DNA of 64,000 bases from PFL25 sp046260155 (GTDB lineage Bacteria > Chloroflexota > Anaerolineae > Anaerolineales > UBA4823): assembly GCA_046260155.1 (NCBI GenBank), contig JBJYXV010000048.1:1-64000 (forward strand), written 5' to 3'. Positions 55,154 through 63,843 of the stretch are shown piece by piece; position 1 is the first letter of the stretch, and every line of letters begins with the position of its first letter. The position numbers and the translations under genes were made by a program. The notes beneath the pieces were generated by a model. It saw nothing but the letters and a program-made list of their open reading frames with translations, was not told the origin of the DNA and ran no database searches.

Positions 55154-55942
55154 TCACAAATATTTACGAATCTTCATCCGCATCTGCATGGGCATCCATC
55201 CATAAATAAGGGGTCTCAAGAATGCCTTCAGTGACAGCCAGGAGATTCGGCCACCCCCTTCCCGACGATGAACCCGGACCATCTCAGGCCAGCAACGGTC
55301 ATCTGACTCAACTGATTTTGCATCCCCGTGCAGCCGGAAATTAGCCCAGGATCGAGGAAGGTAAACCAGGGGCGCTTCCTTCGAAAGTCGAACCCATAAA
55401 TCATAATCCATGGCAAAGAAAAAGGATGGGTCCAGCGGTCCAACTTTATGCCACAGATCTCCCCTGAAAAATGTCGCCTGCTGGGGGATGTGAACATAGC
55501 CGCGCATCAGCTGCTGGTAGCCAGTTTGGCGAGCAGGAAATTTACCGATCACAGCCCCTTCTTCATCCACTAAGTTTGCATCCCCATAGACCGCAGCCAC
55601 ATCCGGGTTGGACATAAGATACGCAGCTGCCTCAGCAACTGCTCCTTCGAGATAAGTATCATCTGAATTTAACCAGGCGAAAATCTCACCTTTAGCTTTC
55701 GCAAATCCTTTATTAATTGCGTCAGTCTGTCCGCGGTCAGGCTCCGATACCCACCAGGCAAGCCGGTCTGCATATTTTTGAATGATATCGAGACTGCCAT
55801 CAGTGGAGCCACCGTCCACGATGATGTACTCCAGGTTTACATGATCTTGGTTGAGTACCGAGAGGATTGTCTCTTCGAGAAAAGACGCCTGGTTGAAGGA
55901 TGGGGTGACGATCGATACCAGCGGATGAGGGCTTGAATTCAA
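55154..55942 (-). CDS. Glycosyltransferase family 2
   Basis: 262 residues from a TTG with AGGA upstream. GT-A motifs: VSIVTPSFNQASFLEETI, IIVDGGSTDGSLDII, WVSEPDRGQTDAINKGFAKA and AWLNSDDTYLEGAV. The nucleotide-binding and DxD positions are intact (NSDD). Shares layout with the GT2 at 56910-57896, suggesting duplication. Donor sugar unknown. Confidence 0.92.
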   Translation of the reverse strand: MNSSPHPLVSIVTPSFNQASFLEETILSVLNQDHVNLEYIIVDGGSTDGSLDIIQKYADRLAWWVSEPDRGQTDAINKGFAKAKGEIFAWLNSDDTYLEGAVAEAAAYLMSNPDVAAVYGDANLVDEEGAVIGKFPARQTGYQQLMRGYVHIPQQATFFRGDLWHKVGPLDPSFFFAMDYDLWVRLSKEAPLVYLPRSWANFRLHGDAKSVESDDRCWPEMVRVHRREGGGRISWLSLKAFLRPLIYGWMPMQMRMKIRKYL

Positions 55943-55960
55943 GTTAAATCCTGTACCAAT

Positions 55961-56896
55961 TTATTGCCAATCTTCAGAGGAATAATACAGGGATGCTACC
56001 TCCGCGGTCAGCGTTCTCACTTGCTGGATCTCTTCCCTTGTTAAGCGCCGCTGCCAGGATTTCACGATCGCCTGGCTGTCAATCCGCACAGAGTGAATAG
56101 ATCCCTGGGAGGTTTCTTTTGGATTATCTCTACTGCTTGTAGCGGTGACGGCACTCTGAATTTCTGCAGTATATTCTAAATTCAACTCCCGATAGAGCTG
56201 CTCAAATCGGGCATGTGGATTCAAGGAGAAGTCCTCGTGCCGGATGACGATGAGTCCAGGTATTTTAAGGCGCATCCGGTCAATGGTCTGGTACACCATC
56301 CTCCACAGCAGGCAGCTTTGAGCAATCAGGTTATTTGAGGCATCTCTGAGCTGTTCCATCTCATCTCTGAAAGTCTCCAACCAATCTCTCATCAGCAGCG
56401 GCTGGTCAAGCAAGTCCTGGAAATCAAAACTCCAACCGAGCTTCATTAAACTGCTGGCGACCGCCGCGGGATGCCTGACCACAACTACTACCCTGCAATC
56501 CAGGCAGGAGTTGAACCATTCGCTGGAGAATACGGCAAACGGGTCTTTGACCAGCGGGAGGCTCAGATTTCTTCTACCTTTCCAGAAGGTCGACCAATCG
56601 CGACCCATCCTTAACAAATCCTTTCCTGACTTAATTGATCTCACCTCCATTTCTGTATGGTAATCAAAAGCCAGCATTTCAAGGAATGGTTCCAGGTATT
56701 CAGCCTGGTTATCTTCACAAATATAGGTGTACCAGCGCCGCGTGGGTGCTCTTAAAACCCCCGGTCTATGCCAGACGTTTAGCGGTTCGCTGATATAAGC
56801 GACCCGGGGACTCTCTGCCAATATCTTTCCAACCCAGGTAGTCCCAGATCGATGGACCCCGGTGACGAGAATTGGGCGCGGATCCAGCTCATTCAC
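55961..56896 (-). CDS. Sulfotransferase family protein
   Basis: 311 residues from a GTG. P-loop PILVTGVHRSGTTWVGKIL (about 8-26) binds the sulfate donor PAPS; the 3'-phosphate region is VVVVRHPAAVASSLMKLGW and HEDFSLNPHARFEQLYREL follows. Lies between two glycosyltransferase genes, so it likely sulfates the glycan or a lipid-linked precursor. PAPS-forming genes (cysD, cysN, cysC) are not in the window. Confidence 0.88.
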   Translation of the reverse strand: MNELDPRPILVTGVHRSGTTWVGKILAESPRVAYISEPLNVWHRPGVLRAPTRRWYTYICEDNQAEYLEPFLEMLAFDYHTEMEVRSIKSGKDLLRMGRDWSTFWKGRRNLSLPLVKDPFAVFSSEWFNSCLDCRVVVVVRHPAAVASSLMKLGWSFDFQDLLDQPLLMRDWLETFRDEMEQLRDASNNLIAQSCLLWRMVYQTIDRMRLKIPGLIVIRHEDFSLNPHARFEQLYRELNLEYTAEIQSAVTATSSRDNPKETSQGSIHSVRIDSQAIVKSWQRRLTREEIQQVRTLTAEVASLYYSSEDWQ

Positions 56897-56909
56897 ACTA
56901 GTTTTTCAC

Positions 56910-57896
56910 TTATCGATCAAGACACAGACCAGGCCAATCCCTGAGTTCTGATCTGGAACGCAAATCCGGGCGCTGCGCTGCCTGGAAGTTAGAATACAAC
57001 CTGTCCAGATTCTTTACCCCCAACCAGCCCAGGCAGGCGTAGATTATGCGGCGCCAATGCCTGGCAGTATACAGCGGCTGATTTATGAATGCCCGTGCAT
57101 AGGATTTTAGGGCGGCTCGATACAATCCGCCATCCAACAAATAGCGCCCATTCAGCCGGTATGCGCCTGCCATAACCTTGCGTTTGTGTTCCTTAATAAT
57201 TGTGCTCAGGTCTTCCTGCTGCTGCATCCAATCCAGGACTTCCAACGTCTCTCGGCCAAACGCTGGTGCCTGGGACACATTCTTGGCAGCCTCGTGATGG
57301 CGAGCCGCTGCCCAAAATGAATCCCTGTGCAAGATCGAGCCTGTACTCGCGATGCGAATCCATAAATGATGGTCCAGCATAAAATGGTATCTTGGATCCA
57401 GCCCGCTCACCTGCCGGTAAACTTCACGCCGCATAAAAACCGCTGGCTGGCAAATAATTCTGAACCCGATCAAATCCTCCAGCTCCCAATCTGGAAAAAC
57501 CAGTTCTTTGAGTGGTACACCCTGCGCATCGATCGTGATTGCGTTACCAAAAACCATCTTTACCCTGGGATTTTCCTGAAATGCTCTCACCGCCTCCTTG
57601 ATGGCTCCGGGTAGGTAAAGATCATCCGAGTTCAGCCAGGCAACGATCCCCCCCTGCGCCTGTGCCATCCCTTTATTAATCGCTGCAGCCTGTCCTTCAT
57701 CTGCTTCGGAAACCCACCAGGCAAGCTGTGATTCGTATTTCCTTATGATTTCAATACTGCCATCCGTCGAACCTCCATCTGCGATCAGATATTCAAGAGA
57801 TGGATAATCTTGGGCGAAAACTGATTCAATCGAATCTTCCAGGTATTGCGCCTGGTTATAGGAAGGAGTGATGACAGATACGAGCGGCTGGCTCAT
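56910..57896 (-). CDS. Glycosyltransferase family 2
   Basis: 328 residues. VSVITPSYNQAQYLEDSI, LIADGGSTDGSIEII, WWVSEADEGQAAAINKGMAQ and VAWLNSDDLYLPGAI match the GT2 consensus, with NSDD at the DxD site. The C-terminal third (about 240-328) is helical and basic, which may give membrane association. It lies 13 bases before the sulfotransferase. Sugar donor unknown. Confidence 0.92.
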   Translation of the reverse strand: MSQPLVSVITPSYNQAQYLEDSIESVFAQDYPSLEYLIADGGSTDGSIEIIRKYESQLAWWVSEADEGQAAAINKGMAQAQGGIVAWLNSDDLYLPGAIKEAVRAFQENPRVKMVFGNAITIDAQGVPLKELVFPDWELEDLIGFRIICQPAVFMRREVYRQVSGLDPRYHFMLDHHLWIRIASTGSILHRDSFWAAARHHEAAKNVSQAPAFGRETLEVLDWMQQQEDLSTIIKEHKRKVMAGAYRLNGRYLLDGGLYRAALKSYARAFINQPLYTARHWRRIIYACLGWLGVKNLDRLYSNFQAAQRPDLRSRSELRDWPGLCLDR

Positions 57897-57946
57897 AGAA
57901 TTGGTTATGAATTTGCAATATTCTCGCTGATTTAAATTAGGAGTAC

Positions 57947-59527
57947 CTATTCCAGGGGATTCCGTAGGTCAAAAATCAGATAGCCATCCCCCTCAGCATA
58001 GATCGGGAAATTATCGTAAAGCAATTCCTTTAATTCTGGCTGCTTTGCAAACTGATTTTTCATCGTGACCAGGAAGAAATCCTTGTTGCCGGCGCGTTTA
58101 TTAAACCATTCTTGGACTTCAATCGCGGGTTTACCTTGAAGTTCTCTCAAATTCTGCTGGCCAAGTGGAGGCCAAATTTTTGGTGTCAACCAACCATAAT
58201 ATGCCAGACGGTTACCGTAATCATGTACCAATCCGACCACTGATGGGTTGTGATCGAGGATCTCGCCGATATTTTCCCAGTATGCAGGTTCGTGTCGGTA
58301 ATCTTCCCTGGCTAAATCCAGTCTTACATCCCAAGCCTTGAGCACAATTGCAGATAGCAGGATTCCAAACACCAATATCCGGACCAAAATTTCCGGCTTA
58401 AGGGTCGCCAGCGGTTTGAAAACGAGAGCTCCCAATGGTGCCAGGGTAATTGCCACGATGGGTATCAGCGGCAGGTGGTAATATGAATGGGTTGTAAAGT
58501 GATATGGAAAAACCATCCCAAAGATGAAATAACCGATCCATAATCCAATCCCAAAAGCCCGTAATGCAGCAGTCCGAAATAGCAACATCCCCAGCAATGC
58601 TGCAAAAATGGCGCCATACCCTACAATGCCGGTTGCCATATCCTCCCAACTAAAATAGAAGCCCAAATCCCGCCAAAATTCCGGGAAGAAACGCCCGAGA
58701 AACTGGCTCTCCATCGAGCCCCAAAAAACGCCGTACAATGTGTATGCGATCATCGGTAGTACAGACAGGACAGCTATCACCCAGACTTGTGGGTCTCTGA
58801 GCGCTTTCTTAATCCCCTTGCTGAAGAGGATGAATCCTGCCAGCGCAAATATGATAGGGAAAAGTGCAACCGCTTTAACAAACATCGCCATACCAGCCAA
58901 TGCTCCAGCCAGGATTGCTGTTTTCCAGGAAGGATTGCGATACCAGTAATAGAATGCCCAAAATGCTAATATGATCAGCATAACCATTAGTGGATCAGGT
59001 TGAAAACTGCGGCTTGCAATGATCCCAAAAGGAACAAAAAGGTAATACGCGGTTGCTAATACACCTCCATCTGGTGAGGTCATTGCGCTTGTAAGGAAAT
59101 AGAGACCTATCCCACCGATGATCCAGAATAGGGATGAGTAAATCCTTGCAACCCAAACAGGATCCGAGCCAATGATCTTGTAGGTATTTGCTACGATTGT
59201 TTCCAGGACCAGAGGTTCAATAATTCCCTCGCCAGAATACTGGCTGATGGCTACATCACGCTTCCAGTTATCCTCCTGCGGCAGACTGCGGTAGTACATG
59301 CTTCGGGCGATAATTGCTGAACGCAGCTGGCGAGTAGGATGAAAATCCAGGGGTGGATCGGTTAAATCTACCATGCGAATTGCAAAACCCAATCCAAACA
59401 GGATCAGCAGTACTGCCCAGAGGAATACCCTGGATTTTCCAAAAAATGAATCTTCTACCATAGTGGAGGATCCCCGTTCTTTTTCGTGTGTTGCATCATT
59501 ATTGGTTCCTGATTCATCGCTTAGCAA
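57947..59527 (-). CDS. Glycosyltransferase family 39-like membrane protein (ArnT/PMT type)
   Basis: 526 residues with about 12 transmembrane helices. The first loop has MVDLTDPPLDFHPTRQLRSA with a conserved Asp of GT-C enzymes. Such proteins transfer a sugar from a polyprenyl-phosphate donor on the outer face. The TTG at 59527 overlaps the previous stop; an ATG at 59461 is possible and loses 22 residues. Probably decorates the glycan or a protein after export. Confidence 0.83.
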   Translation of the reverse strand: MLSDESGTNNDATHEKERGSSTMVEDSFFGKSRVFLWAVLLILFGLGFAIRMVDLTDPPLDFHPTRQLRSAIIARSMYYRSLPQEDNWKRDVAISQYSGEGIIEPLVLETIVANTYKIIGSDPVWVARIYSSLFWIIGGIGLYFLTSAMTSPDGGVLATAYYLFVPFGIIASRSFQPDPLMVMLIILAFWAFYYWYRNPSWKTAILAGALAGMAMFVKAVALFPIIFALAGFILFSKGIKKALRDPQVWVIAVLSVLPMIAYTLYGVFWGSMESQFLGRFFPEFWRDLGFYFSWEDMATGIVGYGAIFAALLGMLLFRTAALRAFGIGLWIGYFIFGMVFPYHFTTHSYYHLPLIPIVAITLAPLGALVFKPLATLKPEILVRILVFGILLSAIVLKAWDVRLDLAREDYRHEPAYWENIGEILDHNPSVVGLVHDYGNRLAYYGWLTPKIWPPLGQQNLRELQGKPAIEVQEWFNKRAGNKDFFLVTMKNQFAKQPELKELLYDNFPIYAEGDGYLIFDLRNPLE

Positions 59528-60365
59528 ACAAGGATTGATATTCTACTTTTGGAAATATCGTCAACTTACCATCGATTGTGGCATCAAGAATTTCTCGATC
59601 CGAATTGTTATATGCCTCGCGGGCCATCTGATATGCAACCTCAGATGTATCCAAATCCGGCAGCTGCCAGCGGAAACCTTTTCCAAAATAATTGCTGTCG
59701 AAATGGTCCGGATCATCCCCCTCTGACACAATAGTCGTATTTGGTTTGCCCTTGGTGTTGAAGCTGTGATCAACACCGATCAAAATAACCTGCCTGAATC
59801 CCATATAAAAAGCCAGCTGCAATGCCACATAAGTTACAGTAGCTCCTTCCCATATTCGACCGCTGGCATCATAAGCAAACTTCTTTCCGGTATAGGTGGA
59901 ATGCAGGAAAGATAGTGGAGGATCAACAGGCAGTTTTCTCTCCTCGCCCAGGGCTTTTTGAATGAACTCCCTGGACCTCCAGCTAAGAAACCTGGGCACA
60001 TTCAATGCGAGGATATCCTGGGCACATTGTTCAATTACCAGGCTGTTGATCGATAAGTAATAAGAAGTTGAAAAACCCAGCTCCGGAAACATTAGATAAA
60101 TCCGGTTCAACCCGAATGTAAATTCATCTTTTAAATAACTCAAGTCTGTTTTCTTCAGGCTGGGTCCATTTCCGATAATGAAACATCGTTCACCGGTATG
60201 GATATCCTTGAATCGCTTTAGGTTCCGAATGCTTTCCCTCCGCCATGGGTGGAGCGTTGCGGCAGGCCAAAGGGAAGCCCGGTAAAGACCATACCAGCCT
60301 CTTCGGCCTGTATCCCACAATGTTGGCGAAATATATGGCTTCAATCTTTCCTGAAGGCTGCTCAC
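59514..60365 (-). CDS. DUF115 / MptE-like, sialyltransferase-like family protein
   Basis: 283 residues from a GTG overlapping the SDR stop (GTGA). The N-terminal Rossmann strand CFIIGNGPSLKKTDLSYLKD (61-80) has the GNGPSL motif shared by DUF115/MptE proteins and GT42 sialyltransferases. A second conserved block is GATVTYVALQLAFYMGFRQV (174-193) with LIGVDHSF (195-202), which corresponds by position to the active-site half of GT42 enzymes. No transmembrane helix. DUF115 covers pterin kinases in archaea and Maf-type transferases in bacteria; in this glycan setting, next to a CMP-sugar gene, the transferase role is favoured. That is an inference from motif and context. Confidence 0.75.
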   Translation of the reverse strand: MSSLQERLKPYISPTLWDTGRRGWYGLYRASLWPAATLHPWRRESIRNLKRFKDIHTGERCFIIGNGPSLKKTDLSYLKDEFTFGLNRIYLMFPELGFSTSYYLSINSLVIEQCAQDILALNVPRFLSWRSREFIQKALGEERKLPVDPPLSFLHSTYTGKKFAYDASGRIWEGATVTYVALQLAFYMGFRQVILIGVDHSFNTKGKPNTTIVSEGDDPDHFDSNYFGKGFRWQLPDLDTSEVAYQMAREAYNNSDREILDATIDGKLTIFPKVEYQSLFAKR

Positions 60366-61144
60366 TCGGTGCTCAATCTGGCAGTAGCCCCTCCATCAAC
60401 GATCAGAGCTTGACCGGTCATAAAAGATGATTGCGTATCATCAGCCAGGAAGTAAATCGCGCGTGCGATTTCCTCAGGTTTGCCAATCCTGCCGATCACG
60501 GTTTTATTCGCCAGGTTCTCCAACCTCTCAGGAAGTGAACCGTCTCCGACATGCCCTCTCGATAAACCGGCTCGCAGCATAGGTGTATCCACGGCACCGG
60601 GCAGGATCGCATTCACGCGAATTTCCTGTGGTGCAAACTCGATCGCCATAGCACGAGTCAGGGCAAGCATCCCACCTTTACTGGCTGCGTATGCGGCGAT
60701 ATTCGCAGAAGTAGCGACAGCATGTACTGATGAAACATTGATGATCGCGCCACCACCCGCAGCCTCAAATAAAGGATAAGCCAGCTTCACCGCCAGGAAT
60801 ACCGCTCTCAAATTCGAAACCATCACCGTATCCCATTCTTCAACCGTTGTGTCAATTAAAGGTTTCGCTATCTGTACCGCCGCATTATTAACGAGTGCAT
60901 CGAGACGTGGACTGTAGTTCTGAGCTTGCGAGAAAATCGCTTCCAGGTCTTCTGGTTCTGCGATGTCTGCCTGGATAAAAAGACCCTCACCAGGAAAACC
61001 AGACCCGTAATTTGAACGGTCAACACCGATCACTCTCCAACCAGAGTCCGAGAAAAGGTTGATTGTTGCCCGGCCAATCCCCCCGGCCGCTCCAGTTACT
61101 AGAACCGTCTTTCCCGGTAAGGAAGATTCATTATCTTTGATCAT
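60362..61144 (-). CDS. Short-chain dehydrogenase/reductase
   Basis: 260 residues. TGAAGGIG (17-24) binds NAD(P)H, LVNNAAVQIAKP is the classical NNAA site, Ser in INVSSVHAVATS and Tyr/Lys in AAYAASKGGML form the catalytic set, and LPGAVDTPML closes the cofactor pocket. The C-terminal SSFMTGQALIVDGGA is typical. In legionaminic-type loci an SDR (PtmA) sits beside the CMP-sugar synthetase, as here; the substrate is unknown. Translationally coupled to the DUF115 gene. Confidence 0.9.
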   Translation of the reverse strand: MIKDNESSLPGKTVLVTGAAGGIGRATINLFSDSGWRVIGVDRSNYGSGFPGEGLFIQADIAEPEDLEAIFSQAQNYSPRLDALVNNAAVQIAKPLIDTTVEEWDTVMVSNLRAVFLAVKLAYPLFEAAGGGAIINVSSVHAVATSANIAAYAASKGGMLALTRAMAIEFAPQEIRVNAILPGAVDTPMLRAGLSRGHVGDGSLPERLENLANKTVIGRIGKPEEIARAIYFLADDTQSSFMTGQALIVDGGATARLSTE

Positions 61145-61162
61145 CGGGTATCAATCCTCTTT

Positions 61163-62152
61163 TTACATATTGGAACTTTCAGGCATTACTTCGATCTCAT
61201 CTCCAGCATAGGAAATCCCCAGGCCATCTAATAAGTTGCGGATTGTATTCCAGTGGACATACTCCCAGGCAATCGGACTGGAATTTGCGTTATGCGGAGC
61301 TAACATCACGTTATCCATATTAAGCAAAGGGCTGCTGGTTGGAAGCGGTTCCACTTCGAAGACATCCATTGCCGCTCCCGCAATGGTGCCTGTCTCGAGT
61401 GCTTTGATTAAAGCAGTTTCATCAACCACCTGCCCCCTAGCGGTATTGATCACCACCGCACTTGATTTCATCCTGGATAGATTCTCTTGATTAATTAAGT
61501 GGTAGCTGCTTGGATTGAGGTCACAATTTACGCTGATGTAATCTGCTCGGTTGAGCAGGTCCTGCAGAATCAGCATCCTCACACCGGTAGCCCTTACAAA
61601 ATCAGGATCGATTTCAATGATGTCATTTCCCAACAGCTGCATTCCAAATGCCTTTGCCCTGAGGAGCACCGCTTTGCCGATATTTCCGACACCGATCACT
61701 CCTAAGCTTCGCTCACGCAGTGAATGACCGGGGAGTTTTTCCCAACTTCCAGTTTTGATCTCCCGGTCCATCCAGGGCTGCCTCCGGGCGAATGCCAATA
61801 TATACCCCATCACCGTGTCAGCAACTGGTTGAGTGAATGCATTCGGAGTTCTGAAAATCTTAATTCCCAATTCAGCTGCTGCATTCTGATCTATCGAGTC
61901 AATCCCGGTTCCCCACTTGGAAATTACCTTCAATCGGGGTGAACAGGCGGATAATACATCTTTGCTGTATTGATCGTCACCACAGACAGTGCCATCAAAT
62001 TCACCCGCGAAATCCATGATCTGGTCTTCATTGAGGCGTTCCTTCACCTGCGGGACAACCAATTCCAGGTCATATTGATCGAAGTAGGGACGGAACCGAT
62101 CCAGGAAAGGAATCATATATGGTGCTGAAAATAAGATGGTTTGCATGCTCAT
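61163..62152 (-). CDS. D-isomer-specific 2-hydroxyacid dehydrogenase
   Basis: 329 residues from an ATG at 62152 with GGAT upstream; a TTG 15 bases earlier is less likely. NAD motif GVIGVGNIGKAVLLRAKAFG, catalytic Arg in VINTARGQVVDE, Glu in MDVFEVEPLP and His in MLAPHNANSSP are all present. Members reduce or oxidise 2-keto or 2-hydroxy acids. Here it sits between a CMP-sugar synthetase and an SDR, so its substrate may be a keto acid or keto-sugar acid for the glycan rather than 3-phosphoglycerate. Confidence 0.9.
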   Translation of the reverse strand: MSMQTILFSAPYMIPFLDRFRPYFDQYDLELVVPQVKERLNEDQIMDFAGEFDGTVCGDDQYSKDVLSACSPRLKVISKWGTGIDSIDQNAAAELGIKIFRTPNAFTQPVADTVMGYILAFARRQPWMDREIKTGSWEKLPGHSLRERSLGVIGVGNIGKAVLLRAKAFGMQLLGNDIIEIDPDFVRATGVRMLILQDLLNRADYISVNCDLNPSSYHLINQENLSRMKSSAVVINTARGQVVDETALIKALETGTIAGAAMDVFEVEPLPTSSPLLNMDNVMLAPHNANSSPIAWEYVHWNTIRNLLDGLGISYAGDEIEVMPESSNM

Positions 62153-62189
62153 GAAAGTGCTATCCAAAAATTCAGTATAAAATACGAGA

Positions 62190-62858
62190 TTACCGGTTCA
62201 TCTGGCTCATCAACAAATCCACGATCATGAAATCGATTTCTTCATCGATGTCCCAGGCTTCATCCGCATTGATCTCGAACAGGAAAGGTCGCAACCCGAT
62301 TCGATTGCGCTGCATCTCCAATGTTTGGCGAGTAAATATATAAATGCAGGAGTTTTCCTCAAAAACAGGGGGCAAATCCTGGGTCTGCAGGAGAACTGCC
62401 GGGTTGTGGTTTATTGCCCGGCCCAGCTCGTCCCAAAATCGTATCTGCCTGCGAGTTACCGAAAACAGCGAATCGTACGCGGGGTATTTCTCCTGTATCG
62501 TTTCGATCGCAGTAGAAATGGTAGTTGAACTGATAAGCGGGCTGGTGCTGTGTGTTTGCAGGTAAAAATCTGCTTCGACCTGTTGTGTGTCATACAGGAG
62601 CACTTCATTCATCGGAGTATCTACAGCTCGCAGATCTTCTGGACGGACTAATATCCTGACTTCTGGAAAATCTTTCCTGAGCCCATCCATCACCACCTGG
62701 CTATCCGTATCAACGACTATTTCGCTGATCTCTTTGCACTGCTGGAGGGTGGTAAGAATATGATAGTAGAGAGGTTTCCCTGCCAGATTCCGGTAATTCT
62801 TACCTTTTACTCGCTGAGAATGGTGTCGCATGGGGACTAAAGCTGCTATTTTGTCCAT
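62190..62858 (-). CDS. Acylneuraminate cytidylyltransferase family protein (CMP-sugar synthetase)
   Basis: 222 residues. The N-terminal nucleotide site ALVPMRHHSQRVKGKNYRNL with GKPLYYHILTTL is the NeuA/KdsB-type signature, followed by IVVDTDSQVV and the conserved YDTQQVEADFYLQTHSTSPLI. It should activate an acidic sugar as the CMP derivative. A sialic-acid-type synthase (NeuB) is not in the window but may lie further right. Seven bases separate it from the upstream GT2. Confidence 0.88.
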   Translation of the reverse strand: MDKIAALVPMRHHSQRVKGKNYRNLAGKPLYYHILTTLQQCKEISEIVVDTDSQVVMDGLRKDFPEVRILVRPEDLRAVDTPMNEVLLYDTQQVEADFYLQTHSTSPLISSTTISTAIETIQEKYPAYDSLFSVTRRQIRFWDELGRAINHNPAVLLQTQDLPPVFEENSCIYIFTRQTLEMQRNRIGLRPFLFEINADEAWDIDEEIDFMIVDLLMSQMNR

Positions 62859-62865
62859 ATCTTTC

Positions 62866-63822
62866 TCAATCTTCGTATTGGATTGGTTTCACATTTCTGC
62901 TTTCTGGAAGAAACTGTTCAGTATTCCTTCCGGGATAATAAAATGTCTGGCGCAGCTCTTTCGTAAGGGGTCCACTTTGTTGGTAACCGCGGTAGGTACC
63001 CCAAAACTGCATCAACCTGAACCAAAAGATTGTCCCGATTTCACGAAGGAACTTTCCCTCTTTCTTTGCGGCTGAGGAATCATTAATCAGATTCCTGAAA
63101 AATAACTGGAAAAAATCGATCAGGCCAAATTGCTCATGAGGATAAATACGTTTAAAAGCCATTGCCTCCCGCCGGTAACGGTTGTAAATACCTTGTGGTT
63201 TATCTTCATGGATATGAACGATCTCTGCTTCAGCTACGTACGCAACCAGGTAGCCTTGGCCTATCAACCAATTTGCCCATTCCAAATCTTCAAGGCCTGA
63301 GAGGGTCTCGTCATAATTATGTTCTTCCCACAATGACTTGCGGACCGCTGCATTCGCATTATTGCAAAATGGACTATTTCCCTGTTTTTTCGATTGCTCA
63401 GGATACCAGCGGGCAAAAATCTGTTGTTCAGGAAAGTGGGTAATCTCACCTCCCCTTTGTTTTCCATAGGTAAGTCCAACCTGTGAATCTGAAAAAGGAC
63501 ATATCAATCTTTCAAGCCAATCAGGGTATACCGGATAGACGTGAGCGCTGGCAATCACAATTATGTCGCTCATGGCGGATTGGATACCGAGATTTAAAGA
63601 GCGCCCAAATGAAAATTCACTGGGTTGAATTTTGAGAATTTGTACGGGAAAATCCCAACTTTTACTCTGGGCAATATCGACCGTTGCATCTGTCGAACCG
63701 GAGTCGACCAGGAAGACTTCAAAATTGCTTAGACTTTGCTGGCTTAATCCGGAAAATAAACGCCCGATATGCTTTTCCTCGTTGTACGCCCGAACAATAA
63801 TGGAGCAGACTTTATCTACCAT
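62866..63822 (-). CDS. Glycosyltransferase family 2
   Basis: 318 residues. CSIIVRAYNEEKHIGRLFSGL, FLVDSGSTDATVDIA, FSFGRSLNLGIQSAMSDIIV and VIASAHVYPVYPDWLERLI follow the GT2 layout, and NNANAAVRKSLWEEHNYDE with LEDLEWANWLIGQGY is the acceptor-side block. Note SAHVYP at the DxD region, which differs from the usual acidic pair. A hydrophobic C-terminal helix is not obvious. Confidence 0.88.
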   Translation of the reverse strand: MVDKVCSIIVRAYNEEKHIGRLFSGLSQQSLSNFEVFLVDSGSTDATVDIAQSKSWDFPVQILKIQPSEFSFGRSLNLGIQSAMSDIIVIASAHVYPVYPDWLERLICPFSDSQVGLTYGKQRGGEITHFPEQQIFARWYPEQSKKQGNSPFCNNANAAVRKSLWEEHNYDETLSGLEDLEWANWLIGQGYLVAYVAEAEIVHIHEDKPQGIYNRYRREAMAFKRIYPHEQFGLIDFFQLFFRNLINDSSAAKKEGKFLREIGTIFWFRLMQFWGTYRGYQQSGPLTKELRQTFYYPGRNTEQFLPESRNVKPIQYED

Positions 63823-63843
63823 AAGCAGCAGTCAGCCAGCGTG

